Made by a program: the position numbers and the translations under genes. The notes under the pieces are model-generated. The model was not told the origin of the DNA and did not search any database. It saw only the letters and a list, made by a program, of their open reading frames with translations. A stretch of DNA of 64,000 nt from Cloacibacterium rupense. Lineage in GTDB: Bacteria > Bacteroidota > Bacteroidia > Flavobacteriales > Weeksellaceae. Shown here in pieces: positions 18,201 through 26,842 of the stretch. The stretch spans positions 858,889 to 922,888 of the forward strand of contig NZ_BMLV01000001.1 in NCBI RefSeq assembly GCF_014645495.1, in the 5' to 3' direction. Within the stretch, counting starts at the first letter, position 1; each line of letters begins with the position of its first letter.

Positions 18201-18229
18201 GGGAAGCACCGTCGGCTTCCCTTTTCTTT
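18201..18229 (+). terminator. intrinsic terminator of the tiny ORF unit
   Basis: GGGAAGC (18201-18207) pairs with GCTTCCC (18215-18221), loop ACCGTCG, followed by TTTTCTTTT. It begins immediately after the stop codon of the 19-residue ORF. Confidence 0.85.
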
Positions 18230-18266
18230 TGCCATTAACTAAAAAAAATGAGATGTTTTATCTACT

Positions 18267-18291
18267 GAACTCGCTTCTAAAGAGCGGGTTC
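18267..18291. other. hairpin of unknown role
   Basis: GAACTCGCT (18267-18275) pairs with AGCGGGTTC (18283-18291) with one G-T pair and a seven-base loop. It is followed only by a weak pyrimidine stretch, so it may be a weak terminator. A six-codon ORF (ATG at 18249, MRCFIY) ends just before it, which repeats the tiny ORF plus hairpin pattern on a smaller scale. Confidence 0.35.
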
Positions 18292-18322
18292 TTTCATCTT
18301 ATTTCTTGACCAAAATCATAAA

Positions 18323-18355
18323 AAAATCAGACGTGAAGTCTGATTTTAATTTTTT
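18323..18355. terminator. intrinsic terminator upstream of tRNA-Arg
   Basis: AAAATCAGAC (18323-18332) and GTCTGATTTT (18338-18347) form a perfect ten-pair stem with loop GTGAA, followed by AATTTTTT. It insulates the tRNA gene from the upstream short units; it could work in both directions. Confidence 0.75.
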
Positions 18356-18368
18356 AAATTTGTTGTTC

Positions 18369-18440
18369 GGCCTCATAGTTCAATGGATAGAATAGAAGTT
18401 TCCTAAACTTTAGATCCAAGTTCGATTCTTGGTGGGGCTA
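18369..18440 (+). tRNA. tRNA-Arg (anticodon CCT)
   Basis: A 72-nt cloverleaf folds by eye. The acceptor stem is GGCCTCA with TGGGGCT, including terminal and internal G-U pairs. The D arm is GTTC/GAAT, the anticodon stem GAAGT/ACTTT with loop TTCCTAA (anticodon CCT), and the T arm CCAAG-TTCGATT-CTTGG, with discriminator A. CCA is not encoded. It decodes AGG. Confidence 0.88.
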
Positions 18441-18469
18441 CTATTTTGAATGGGAGAATAGGAGAAAAA

Positions 18470-18512
18470 AAACTCTATCGCTCTATAACTCTATAACTCT
18501 ACCATTCTTCAA
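18470..18512. repeat. octamer tandem repeat (CTCTATAA)
   Basis: CTCTATCG, CTCTATAA, CTCTATAA and CTCTACCA are consecutive 8-base units between the tRNA and the M28 peptidase stop codon. It is one of several tandem octamer runs in the window. Confidence 0.6.
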
Positions 18513-18528
18513 GTCTAAAACCCTCTCA

Positions 18529-19542
18529 CTATTTCTTATCAACTACAATTCTCGCATCACGATTTGCCAATTCCCATGCTGTAGCAAAAACCAACTGCGT
18601 TCTTTTTTGGAGTAAAGGAAAATCTATTTTATCTACATCATCTGTTGGCTGGTGATAATCTGCATGAATGCCATCAAAATAAAAAGCAACTGGCACTCCG
18701 CTTTTTGCAAAATTGTAGTGGTCACTTCTGTAGTATAATCTCATCGGGTCTTTTGGGTCATCATATTTATAATTGAGTTCTAGATTGTGTGTAATTTTGT
18801 TGGCCGCTTCATTGATGACTTTTAACTCTGAGGACAACATTTCTGAACCTATCACATAAACATAGTTCTTGCCTTCGTTTTCTTTATCACTTCTACCAAT
18901 CATGTCGATATTTAGGTCAACTACGGTATTCTTCATTTCATATACAGGATGGTCTGCATAATATTTAGAGCCTAGCAAACCATGCTCTTCACCAGTTACG
19001 TGAAGAAACAAGATAGAACGTTTAGGACCTTTGCCCACTTTCTTGGCTTGTTGGAAAGCTTCAGCGATTTCCATTACGGCTACGGTACCGCTACCATCAT
19101 CATCTGCTCCGTTGTAGACTACTCCATTTTTGGTTCCCACGTGGTCGTAATGTGCAGAAACAACGATGATTTCATCTGGTTTTTCTGTACCTTCTATGAA
19201 GGCTAATATGTTTTCGGATTCTGGTAGTTCTCTTCCTCGGCTTTTTAGGGCTTCTTTAGGCACGATTTGGTAATAGCTTCCTAATGCATTAGGATAAGAT
19301 ACCCCTATATTTTTATAGAAATCTATGATGTATTTACCAGCCTTTTTTTGTCCTTCAGAGCCGGTGTCTCTGCCTTGCATATCGTCTGCAGCGATAATGG
19401 TTAGGTTTTTCTTTAATTCATCTGCTTTGATGGAGGCATAGGCGTTTTTAAAAGCTTTGCCGTCATAAGAGAGGTTGTTAGACGCGCAACTGTACAAAAG
19501 CATAGCCGATACTAATGGAACAAAAATTCTTGTTAGTTTCAT
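18529..19542 (-). CDS. M28 family zinc peptidase, lipoprotein
   Basis: A 337-residue aminopeptidase-like protein anchored by a lipobox (LLYSC, Cys near 18). The di-zinc M28 ligands are visible: SAHYDHVG (His and Asp region), NGADDDGSG (bridging Asp), HVTGEEHGLLGS (catalytic Glu plus ligand Glu), DLNIDMIG (Asp), and a C-terminal YRSDHYNF (His). The frame is open back to 19659, but the start at 19542 places the signal peptide correctly. It is probably an exo-peptidase in the periplasm or outer membrane, for peptide scavenging. Confidence 0.92.
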   Translation of the reverse strand: MKLTRIFVPLVSAMLLYSCASNNLSYDGKAFKNAYASIKADELKKNLTIIAADDMQGRDTGSEGQKKAGKYIIDFYKNIGVSYPNALGSYYQIVPKEALKSRGRELPESENILAFIEGTEKPDEIIVVSAHYDHVGTKNGVVYNGADDDGSGTVAVMEIAEAFQQAKKVGKGPKRSILFLHVTGEEHGLLGSKYYADHPVYEMKNTVVDLNIDMIGRSDKENEGKNYVYVIGSEMLSSELKVINEAANKITHNLELNYKYDDPKDPMRLYYRSDHYNFAKSGVPVAFYFDGIHADYHQPTDDVDKIDFPLLQKRTQLVFATAWELANRDARIVVDKK

Positions 19543-20441
19543 TTTTTCATAATTTTTAATGAAGTAAAAATAGTGTTTTTGAGGAAATAAATATCTAACG
19601 CCATTTAAAAAGCTTAGAAAATCCTTTATTTTCCTCTTTACGGTCGATAGATTACCCATTCCTTTGAGATGAATGTAAGATGGCTTTGAGTTTTATTAAA
19701 GGTTCATTATCTATACTATAACTATACTACAACTATACTACAACCCTACTTCAAACTCCTGTTTATTAAATCGTTATGAATGATAAAAAATAGGTGCAAA
19801 AGCATAAAAAAGAGGCGCATTTTTTTAGGTAATATTTGATCAGGGTAAAATTATTTTTAACAGCTTTACTCTCAAGATTTTAGAATAGAAAAAGGTGTAA
19901 GAAAATGTTTGAAAATAAGCCTTTTAGAAGGCAATTTAGATTTAGATTTCGGTTGAAGTCAATTTAGAATTCAATTTTTAAAAGAGGTTAACTCAAAAGG
20001 TAGTCTTATTATAATCATTTATTTCTATTAAAAAGACATTGCGTTCCTATGGAACGCTCATAGCTACAAGCTTATTTTGTTACACTCATTGGGTTCCTAC
20101 GGAACCTTTGATGTAATTGGTAGTATAATGGATTAGTTGGTGAGTGGTAAAGATGGATAATGGAAGAAAAATGGATGATTTTATTTCCCACAGATTGCGC
20201 AGATTTTCACAGATTATTAGGTAGTTTATTATGGTTAGAAATTTGAGAGAATTAGGGAAATCATATATTGAGAGGAAACATGAAGTTTTCTTTAAGGGAT
20301 TAAGGGCATTAAGTTTCGCCTTTGGTGATAAATGGTGAATGGGTGAAAAGATGGATGATTTTATTTGCCACGTTTCTAAAGGAAACAAAATTTCATTTTT
20401 TTGGGATTTTTATTTATCCAACATAGGTTATTAGTGGGCAT
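19543..20441. repeat. gene-free stretch with palindromes and repeat fragments
   Basis: I see no gene here. It contains a run of CTATACTA-type repeats (about 19708-19745) and two REP-like palindromes, GCGTTCC-TAT-GGAACGC at 20041-20057 and GGTTCC-TAC-GGAACC at 20092-20106. Two fragments carry the phrase GGATGATTTTATTT followed by CCCACAGATTGCGCAG or GCCACG; the same fragment recurs at 25965-26005. Short ORFs across it are not protein-like. Confidence 0.6.
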
Positions 20442-20477
20442 AAAAAAAGTTTTATGAAGACTGTTCATAAAACTTTT
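20442..20477 (-). terminator. intrinsic terminator of the ferredoxin oxidoreductase operon
   Basis: AAAAGTTTTATGAA (20445-20458) and TTCATAAAACTTTT (20464-20477) form a perfect 14-bp stem with loop GACTG. The A run on the left supplies the U tract on the minus strand. Confidence 0.8.
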
Positions 20478-20530
20478 AAAGAATCATTTTAGTAAGAATG
20501 ATTTAATTGACAGGAATTTTTGTATGTTTT

Positions 20531-21583
20531 TTATCTAAAACCTGCATTTATTTTTTGAAGCACATCGTTACCTGGGCAGAGTTCAGCTTCAGTCATTTTG
20601 TTGAGTGGTTTATCCGAAGTATTTAGGATTTCGTGGAGTTCTACTTGATTATCATCTAGGAAGATGAGTCCGGTTAGGATATCACCACTTTCTTTGGCAT
20701 TTTGCATGGCATTGATGGCAGAGCGTTTATCTGTAGGATTCCAATCTTTAGCTAGTTTATGCAAATTGAGTTGAGAGCCATCGTGCAATTTTACTTTTTG
20801 GAGGCTACCTTCGTCGTAATTGGCGTTAATTTCTTGCATTTCGGGGATAAAATCGATGGTAGAAGTAGCTTCTACATGTTCGCGTACGTAGTCATAGGAT
20901 TTGGTAGAACCCACATTGTTATTGAACGTTACGCAAGGAGAAATCACGTTGATAAAAGAAAAGCCTTTGTGTTTCATGGCCGCTTTGATTAAAGGAACCA
21001 ATTGACTTTTGTCTCCTGAAAAACTTTGCGCCACAAAACCCGCTCCCATTTCTAGAGCCAGACTGGCTAAGTCAATGGATTCAAAAGGGTTTTCTTTACC
21101 TTTTTTATTGATAGAACCTTGGTCGGCAGTAGCAGAATCTTGACCTTTAGTAAGGCCATAGCAGCCATTGTTCATGACGATATAAACCATGTTGAGATTT
21201 CTACGAACGGCGTGGATAAACTGTCCCATCCCAATACTAGCGGTATCCCCATCCCCAGAAACTCCGAAATAGATGAGTTCTTTATTGGCAAGATTAGCTC
21301 CGGTTGCAACAGAAGGCATTCTACCGTGTACAGAATTGAAACCGTGAGAATTATTAAGGAAATATGCTGGTGTTTTGCTGGAGCAACCAATACCAGAAAG
21401 TTTTGCCAGTTTGTGAGGTTCTATATTCATTTCGAAGGCCGCTTGTAAAATAGAAGCAGAGATAGAATCGTGTCCGCAACCTGCACAGAGTGTAGAAAGA
21501 GACCCTTCGTAATAATCTATGGTGTAGCCTAATTGATTTTTAGGGAGTTCGGGGTGACGAAATTTAGGTTTGAAATAACTCAT
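20531..21583 (-). CDS. korB: 2-oxoacid:ferredoxin oxidoreductase beta subunit
   Basis: TPP-binding subunit, 350 residues. CAGCGHDSIS near residue 35 gives Fe-S cysteines, GCSSKTPAYFLN follows, and the TPP/Mg motif is GVSGDGDTASIG...NNGCYGLTKGQ. The long C-terminal tail is typical of the 2-oxoglutarate (KorB) type. It acts with the alpha/gamma subunit 12 bases upstream to oxidise a 2-oxoacid (probably 2-oxoglutarate) to the acyl-CoA, with ferredoxin as acceptor. The exact substrate is inferred from family similarity. Confidence 0.92.
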   Translation of the reverse strand: MSYFKPKFRHPELPKNQLGYTIDYYEGSLSTLCAGCGHDSISASILQAAFEMNIEPHKLAKLSGIGCSSKTPAYFLNNSHGFNSVHGRMPSVATGANLANKELIYFGVSGDGDTASIGMGQFIHAVRRNLNMVYIVMNNGCYGLTKGQDSATADQGSINKKGKENPFESIDLASLALEMGAGFVAQSFSGDKSQLVPLIKAAMKHKGFSFINVISPCVTFNNNVGSTKSYDYVREHVEATSTIDFIPEMQEINANYDEGSLQKVKLHDGSQLNLHKLAKDWNPTDKRSAINAMQNAKESGDILTGLIFLDDNQVELHEILNTSDKPLNKMTEAELCPGNDVLQKINAGFR

Positions 21584-21595
21584 TTTTCTACAATT

Positions 21596-23407
21596 TTATA
21601 AGGTTTGAGTTGCGAATTGATTAGAGATTTGTTTTAAGATCACATCAGCAGTAATAGGAGCACCGTCATAATTCAATATTGAAATTAATTTTGATGGGTC
21701 TACTCCCAATTCTATTGAAAGAAGGCTTTTCATTTGAGCATCACGGTTTTGTTCTACCACATATATTTTTTCGTGGTCATTGATAAAATCTTGAACTGTT
21801 TGATTGAAAGGGAAAGACTTAATTCTGATGGCATCTAAAGGAGAACCATTTTCTTTTAAAACATCCATAGCTTCTTCGGCAGCAAAAGTGGATGTTCCGA
21901 AGAATAAGATTCCCTCTTTACCTTCATTTTTTTCTTGAAATAATTCAGGAGCAGGCACCTTATTTTTAGAAGTTTCCCATTTTTTCATCAATCTTTCCAT
22001 ATTTCTTTGGTAAGCTTCGCTGCTTTCGGTATAGACTGCATATTCGTCTCTGGAAGAGCCACGGGTGAAGTAAGAACCTTTGGTAGGATGCGTAGCAGGA
22101 ATAGTTCTGTAAGGGATGCCATCACCATCTACATCTAGGTAACGCCCGAATTTTTCCATTTTATCTAAATCTTCAGCGGTTAAAACTTTTCCGCGGTTGT
22201 ATTTTCTATTTTCGTCCCAGACTAGCGGTTCGCTGATATGGTCATTCATTCCTAAATCTAGGTCAGTCATTAGAATCACTGGTGTTTGTAATTCTTCTGC
22301 CAAATCAAAAGCAGTAGCAGTCATATCAAAACATTCTTTGGGATTAGCAGGGAACAGTAAAACGTGTTTTGTATCACCATGAGAAGCATAGGCAGCTTCT
22401 AGAATATCTGATTGTTGAGTTCTGGTAGGCATACCTGTAGAAGGGCCAGAACGTTGAACATCGATTAAAACCGTAGGAATTTCAGCAAAATAGGCCAAGC
22501 CTAGAAATTCGTTCATCAAACTTAAGCCCGGTCCACTGGTAGCGGTGAAAGAACGAGCACCGTTCCAATTCGCCCCAATGACCATACCTATGGCAGCGAG
22601 TTCGTCTTCAGCTTGAACGATGGCCACATTACTTTTCCCGGTATTGGGATCAATTCTGAATTTTTCTGCATATTTAGAAAAAGCCTCTATCACCGATGTA
22701 GAAGGCGTAATAGGATACCAAGCTGCCACAGAAGCACCTGCAAAGACCGCACCTAAACCGCAAGCGGTATTACCATCCATCATGATTTTATCGCCAATTA
22801 AATCTCTTCTTTCTACTTTAAATTCAAGTGGATATTGGAAATTGGCTTTCACATAATCAACTCCCATTTTTAAAGCCTCTATGTTGGCAGGGATGAGTCT
22901 TTCTTTACCTTTGAATTGTTCTGCTAATAAATCTTCAAAAACTTTGAAATCAATATCCAAAAGTGCTGCTAAAGCACCTACATAAATGATATTTTTGAAT
23001 AATTGACGTTGGCGCGCATCACTGTAAGCAGCGTTGCACATTTCCATCAAAGGAATACCGATGTAATTGATATCATCTCTGATGAATTCTGCATGCAATT
23101 TTTTGGAAGAATCGTACAAAAGATAACCGCCAGCTTTCACCGATTTTACGTCTTGCAACATACTTTGCGGATTGACTGCCACCATTAAATCGATTCCTGC
23201 TTTTCTGGCGAGATAGCCTTTTTCGCTAACGCGAACTTCGTACCAAGTAGGCAAACCTTGAATATTACTTGGGAAAATATTTTTGGGAGTTACAGGAATT
23301 CCCATTCTGAATATGGCTTTTGTAAATAAAAAATTGGCACTTGCAGAACCTGTACCGTTTACATTGGCAAATCTTACTACAAAATCGTTTATTTTATTAT
23401 GTGTCAT
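21596..23407 (-). CDS. korA: 2-oxoacid:ferredoxin oxidoreductase alpha subunit with fused gamma domain
   Basis: 603 residues. Residues about 1-195 are the gamma (POR catalytic) domain (VRFANVNGTGSASANFLFTK). From about 205 the alpha pyrimidine-binding domain follows (MDGNTACGLGAVFAGASVAAWYPITPSTSVIEAF), including the conserved EDELAAIGMVIGANWNGARS, and a transketolase C-like domain ends the protein (EGILFFGTSTFAAEEAMDVLKENG). The gamma-alpha fusion is the usual form in Bacteroidota. It lies between the FAD protein and korB in one operon. Confidence 0.93.
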   Translation of the reverse strand: MTHNKINDFVVRFANVNGTGSASANFLFTKAIFRMGIPVTPKNIFPSNIQGLPTWYEVRVSEKGYLARKAGIDLMVAVNPQSMLQDVKSVKAGGYLLYDSSKKLHAEFIRDDINYIGIPLMEMCNAAYSDARQRQLFKNIIYVGALAALLDIDFKVFEDLLAEQFKGKERLIPANIEALKMGVDYVKANFQYPLEFKVERRDLIGDKIMMDGNTACGLGAVFAGASVAAWYPITPSTSVIEAFSKYAEKFRIDPNTGKSNVAIVQAEDELAAIGMVIGANWNGARSFTATSGPGLSLMNEFLGLAYFAEIPTVLIDVQRSGPSTGMPTRTQQSDILEAAYASHGDTKHVLLFPANPKECFDMTATAFDLAEELQTPVILMTDLDLGMNDHISEPLVWDENRKYNRGKVLTAEDLDKMEKFGRYLDVDGDGIPYRTIPATHPTKGSYFTRGSSRDEYAVYTESSEAYQRNMERLMKKWETSKNKVPAPELFQEKNEGKEGILFFGTSTFAAEEAMDVLKENGSPLDAIRIKSFPFNQTVQDFINDHEKIYVVEQNRDAQMKSLLSIELGVDPSKLISILNYDGAPITADVILKQISNQFATQTL

Positions 23408-23422
23408 TTTCTTAATTTGAAC

Positions 23423-25222
23423 CTATTTTGAATAAATTTTGTTCCCAGCTTTGGTGATGTTATAGAAGAATTTTTGCATGTCCCAAGCTGAAGTTGGGCA
23501 ACGTTCTGCGCATAGACCACAGTGCAAGCAAACGTTTTCGTCTTTGACCATTACCCGTTGAGTTTTCAGGATATCAGAAACGTATAAATCTTGAGATTTA
23601 TTGTTGGCTGGCGCTTTTAAAACCGCTCTTAACTCATCTTCTGTTTCTTGATTCGGCACAAAACTGATGCATGAAGTAGGACAAATGTCTACACACGCAT
23701 CACATTCTATACATTTGGTTTCTGTAAAAACCGTTTGGATATCGCAATTGAGGCAACGTTCTGCTTCTTTGAAACCTTGAGACAAATCGAAACCTAGTTC
23801 TACCTCTTTTTTAAGGCTTTTCAGGGTCAATTCTTTCTCTAATTGAGGAACAACGTAGCGGGCATCATTCACCACTGCGTTATCATAACTCCACTCGTGA
23901 ATTCCCATTTTTTGGCTCACCAAATTCACAAACGGAGAAGGTCTATCATTCACCAAATCTTTTCCTTGACAGTATAAATCGATAGAAATGGCTGCTTGAT
24001 GACCGTGAGCAACTGCTGTAATCACATTTTTGGGACCGAAAGCTGCATCACCTCCGAAAAACACTTTAGGATTGGTGCTTACAAAAGTAGTTTCATTTAC
24101 GATGGGCATTTCCCATTTATCGAATTCAATTCCTAAATCACGTTCAATCCACGGGAAAGAATTTTCTTGTCCGATGGCGATTAACACATCATCAGCTTCC
24201 ATGAAGACATCAGGTTCACCCGTTGGTACCAAGCTGCGTTTCCCGTTATCGTCATACACTGCGGTTACTTTTTCGAAAGTCATTCCAATTAATTTTCCGT
24301 TTTCAGTCACGAAAGATTTCGGAACGTGATTGTCAATAATTGGGATATCTTCGTGTTGAGCATCTTCTTTTTCCCAAGGCGAGGCTTTCATTTCAGCAAA
24401 AGGGCTCCTTACGACCACTTTTACGTTTTCACCACCCAATCTTCTAGCCGTTCTACAACAATCCATTGCGGTGTTTCCGCCCCCTAAAACCAATACATTT
24501 TTGCCAATAGATTTGGTATGTTCAAAGGCTACACTTGCCAACCAATTGATGCCCACATGAATATTGGCAGCCCCTTCGTTTCTTCCATCTAAGTTGGGTA
24601 AATCTTTACCTTTTGGTGCACCAGAACCTACGAAAACGGCATCATAATCTTTAGATAAAAATTCTTTCAAACTGTTGACATATTGATTAAAATGCGTGTG
24701 AATTCCTAAATCTAAAACATAGTTTACTTCTTCGTCTAGCACTGTTTCGGGTAATCTAAAGTCAGGAATTTGGCTTCTCATAAAACCACCTGCTTTTTTT
24801 TGTTCTTCATAGAGATGAATTTCATAACCATGAGGAGCTAAGTCTCTAGCCACAGTAAGAGAAGCGGGACCACCGCCAATTAACGCTACTTTTTTTCCGT
24901 TGGAGGCAAAAGGAGCTTTAGGCATTAGGCTTTTTACTTCGTCTTTGTTATCTGCTGCTACCCTTTTTAGGCGGCAAATGGCAACGGGTTCTTCCTCCGC
25001 CAATCTTCCTCTTCTACAAGCAGGTTCACAAGGTCTGTCGCAGGTTCTTCCTAAAACCCCTGGGAAAACATTAGAGTCCCAATTGATCATGTAAGCTTCA
25101 GAATATTTACCTTCGGCAATCAATCTAATATATTGAGGAACAGGGGTATGAGCTGGGCAAGCGTACTGACAATCCACTACTTTATGGAAATATTCAGGAT
25201 TTTTAATATCAGTTGGTTTCAA
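23423..25222 (-). CDS. GltD-like FAD/NAD(P) oxidoreductase with 4Fe-4S domains
   Basis: 599 residues resembling the glutamate synthase small subunit. The N-terminal cysteine-rich Fe-S helical domain is CQYACPAHTPVPQY...GRTCDRPCEPACRRGR (about 18-72). An FAD-binding GGGPASLTVARDLA (about 115) and an NAD(P)-binding VLGGGNTAMDCCRTARRLGG (about 245) follow, with two C-terminal ferredoxin motifs CIECDACVDICP and CLHCGLCAERCP. No GltB is nearby. Placed 15 bases before korA, it probably moves electrons between NAD(P)H and the ferredoxin used by KorAB. The start codon is TTG: no ATG is available before an in-frame stop five codons upstream. Confidence 0.88.
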   Translation of the reverse strand: MKPTDIKNPEYFHKVVDCQYACPAHTPVPQYIRLIAEGKYSEAYMINWDSNVFPGVLGRTCDRPCEPACRRGRLAEEEPVAICRLKRVAADNKDEVKSLMPKAPFASNGKKVALIGGGPASLTVARDLAPHGYEIHLYEEQKKAGGFMRSQIPDFRLPETVLDEEVNYVLDLGIHTHFNQYVNSLKEFLSKDYDAVFVGSGAPKGKDLPNLDGRNEGAANIHVGINWLASVAFEHTKSIGKNVLVLGGGNTAMDCCRTARRLGGENVKVVVRSPFAEMKASPWEKEDAQHEDIPIIDNHVPKSFVTENGKLIGMTFEKVTAVYDDNGKRSLVPTGEPDVFMEADDVLIAIGQENSFPWIERDLGIEFDKWEMPIVNETTFVSTNPKVFFGGDAAFGPKNVITAVAHGHQAAISIDLYCQGKDLVNDRPSPFVNLVSQKMGIHEWSYDNAVVNDARYVVPQLEKELTLKSLKKEVELGFDLSQGFKEAERCLNCDIQTVFTETKCIECDACVDICPTSCISFVPNQETEDELRAVLKAPANNKSQDLYVSDILKTQRVMVKDENVCLHCGLCAERCPTSAWDMQKFFYNITKAGNKIYSK

Positions 25223-26800
25223 AGTATTTTTCTTTTATAATTAAAAATAATGTGGTATAAAATTAAGATTTTTATTAATATTTCATTTTAAATTATCAAT
25301 GATTTTACTCACAATGAACAATTTAATTAAAAAAAGGATGCTTGGGTTGGAAGGTGGCTCACATTTGGTGGTATAGTTGGTTAGTGTTTGAGGGATTGAG
25401 GGATTGAGGGATTGAGTGATTGAGTGATTGAGTGATTGAGTGATTGAGTTGGTTGGTGGAAGGATTATTTCTAACTACCCCGTCTTTCGAACCAGTTCGA
25501 AAGCCACCCCTTCAAGGAAGGGGAATGGTTACGATTGTTGATTATTAAGAACTTTTTTCTTTGTCCTTGTCCTAAAGGGAGGAAAATTGTTTTTTTAATT
25601 ACACACCCCGCCTTAGGTGCACCCCTCTTTTTAGAGGGAAAAATATGAAAAGGCACGGAATGCAATTCCGCGCTATCTGGTTTGACCTGCGGTCGTCTTT
25701 TAATTCGTTCTTTTGGCTTGAACCAAAAGAACCAAAAATTCAAGACTGGAAATCCTCAGCTAAAAATTAATAGCCTTTTCTAAAAATTCCAGAACTCGGG
25801 CGGAAAGACAATTTATTCTATTTAAGTAGATTTTTGCCGCCACTCAAACATGGAATTTTCTTAACGAAAAGCCCATTAATTTTCTTAACGCTTGCGGTTT
25901 CCTAGGTCGATTTGTGAAGGGGTAGTAATGAAGTGGGTGAGTTGGTGAGTGGTAGAGATGGATAATGGGAGAAAAATGGATGATTTTATTTCCCACAGAT
26001 TGCGCAGAATTCATTCTTTTGCTTCATAGTTTTTATTTTTTTCTAAGGAATCAGCGAATCGCTTTGCGATTTGGCTTGAACCAAAAGAACCAAAAGTTGC
26101 CTCATCATTTATATTTTTTCAGAGGATTCGGCGAACCGCTGCGCTAGGTTTGACTCCCTCTAGTCGTCGAACCACTTCGCTAGGTTTCAAGACTGGAAAC
26201 TCGGCTAAAATTACATTCTTTTTTCTAAAAGTTTTAAAATTGACTCCCTTCGGTCGTCTTTTTTTTCGTTCTTTTGCCTTAATGCAAAAGAACCAAAAAA
26301 TCAAGACTGGAAATCCTCAGCTAAAAATTAATAGCCTTTTCTAAAAATTCCAGAATTGACTCCCTCTGGTCGTCGAACCGCTTCGCTAGGTTTGACTCCC
26401 TGCGGTCGTCGAACCGCTGCGCTAGGTTTCGGGCGGAAAGAAAATTTATTCTATTTAAGTGGGTTATTGCCGCCACTCAAACATGGAATTTTCTTAACGA
26501 AAAGCCTATTAATTTTCTTAACGCTTGCGGTTTCCTAGGTCGATTTTGGGAATGGTAAGTTCTAAAGCGGATTAGTTTTAGTGGACAAAAAAGGATGAGG
26601 ATATAATTGAAATTTTTTTTATTTTTTTAAACGGGTTGAAGCTTGTTTCTATTGATGGAAGGGTTATTTCTAACTACCCCGTCTTTCGAACGAGTTCGAA
26701 AGCCACCCTTCAAGGAAGGGGAATGGTTACAAGTATTGTTTATTACTCTTTTGAATAGCTTGATTTTTAGATTAGGAAAGAATGTTCCCATTATCATTTT
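25223..26800. repeat. repeat island 1 (mosaic of repeat modules)
   Basis: 1.6 kb with no credible gene. Components: octamer array GATTGAGG/GATTGAGT (about 25388-25452); module A, CTACCCCGTCTTTCGAAC... (from about 25474, again from 26674); module C with CACCCCTCTTTTTAGAGGG and the palindrome CGGAATGCAATTCCG (25656-25670); module D, GTTCTTTTG...CAAAAGAACCAAAAA...AAGACTGGAAATC...TTCTTAACG...TTTCCTAGGTCGATT (25690-25920 and 26260-26545); and module B, AAACGGGTTGAAGC (26628-26660). Repeated phrases of the form TTGACTCCCT(T/G/C)(C/T)GGTCGTC flank the D copies. ORFs read through these modules but differ between copies, so they look non-coding. Confidence 0.75.
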
Positions 26801-26828
26801 TTTGTTCGTTTTATAAATGTTATTTTTG
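26801..26828 (+). promoter_or_regulatory. promoter of the aminotransferase gene
   Basis: TATTTTTG at 26821-26828 fits TAnnTTTG, with TTTG at 26801-26804, 16 bases upstream (slightly short spacing). It sits 14 bases before the ATG. Confidence 0.5.
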
Positions 26829-26842
26829 AGCAAACCAAGAAC

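Noticed and set aside
25388..25452. Octamer array as a CRISPR array
   Set aside because: The repeats are 8 bases with no spacers and there are no cas genes in the window.
25471..25743. 90-residue minus-strand ORF in repeat island 1 as a gene
   Set aside because: It reads across modules A, C and D; the equivalent ORF in other module copies is frameshifted or interrupted, so it is a by-product of repeats.
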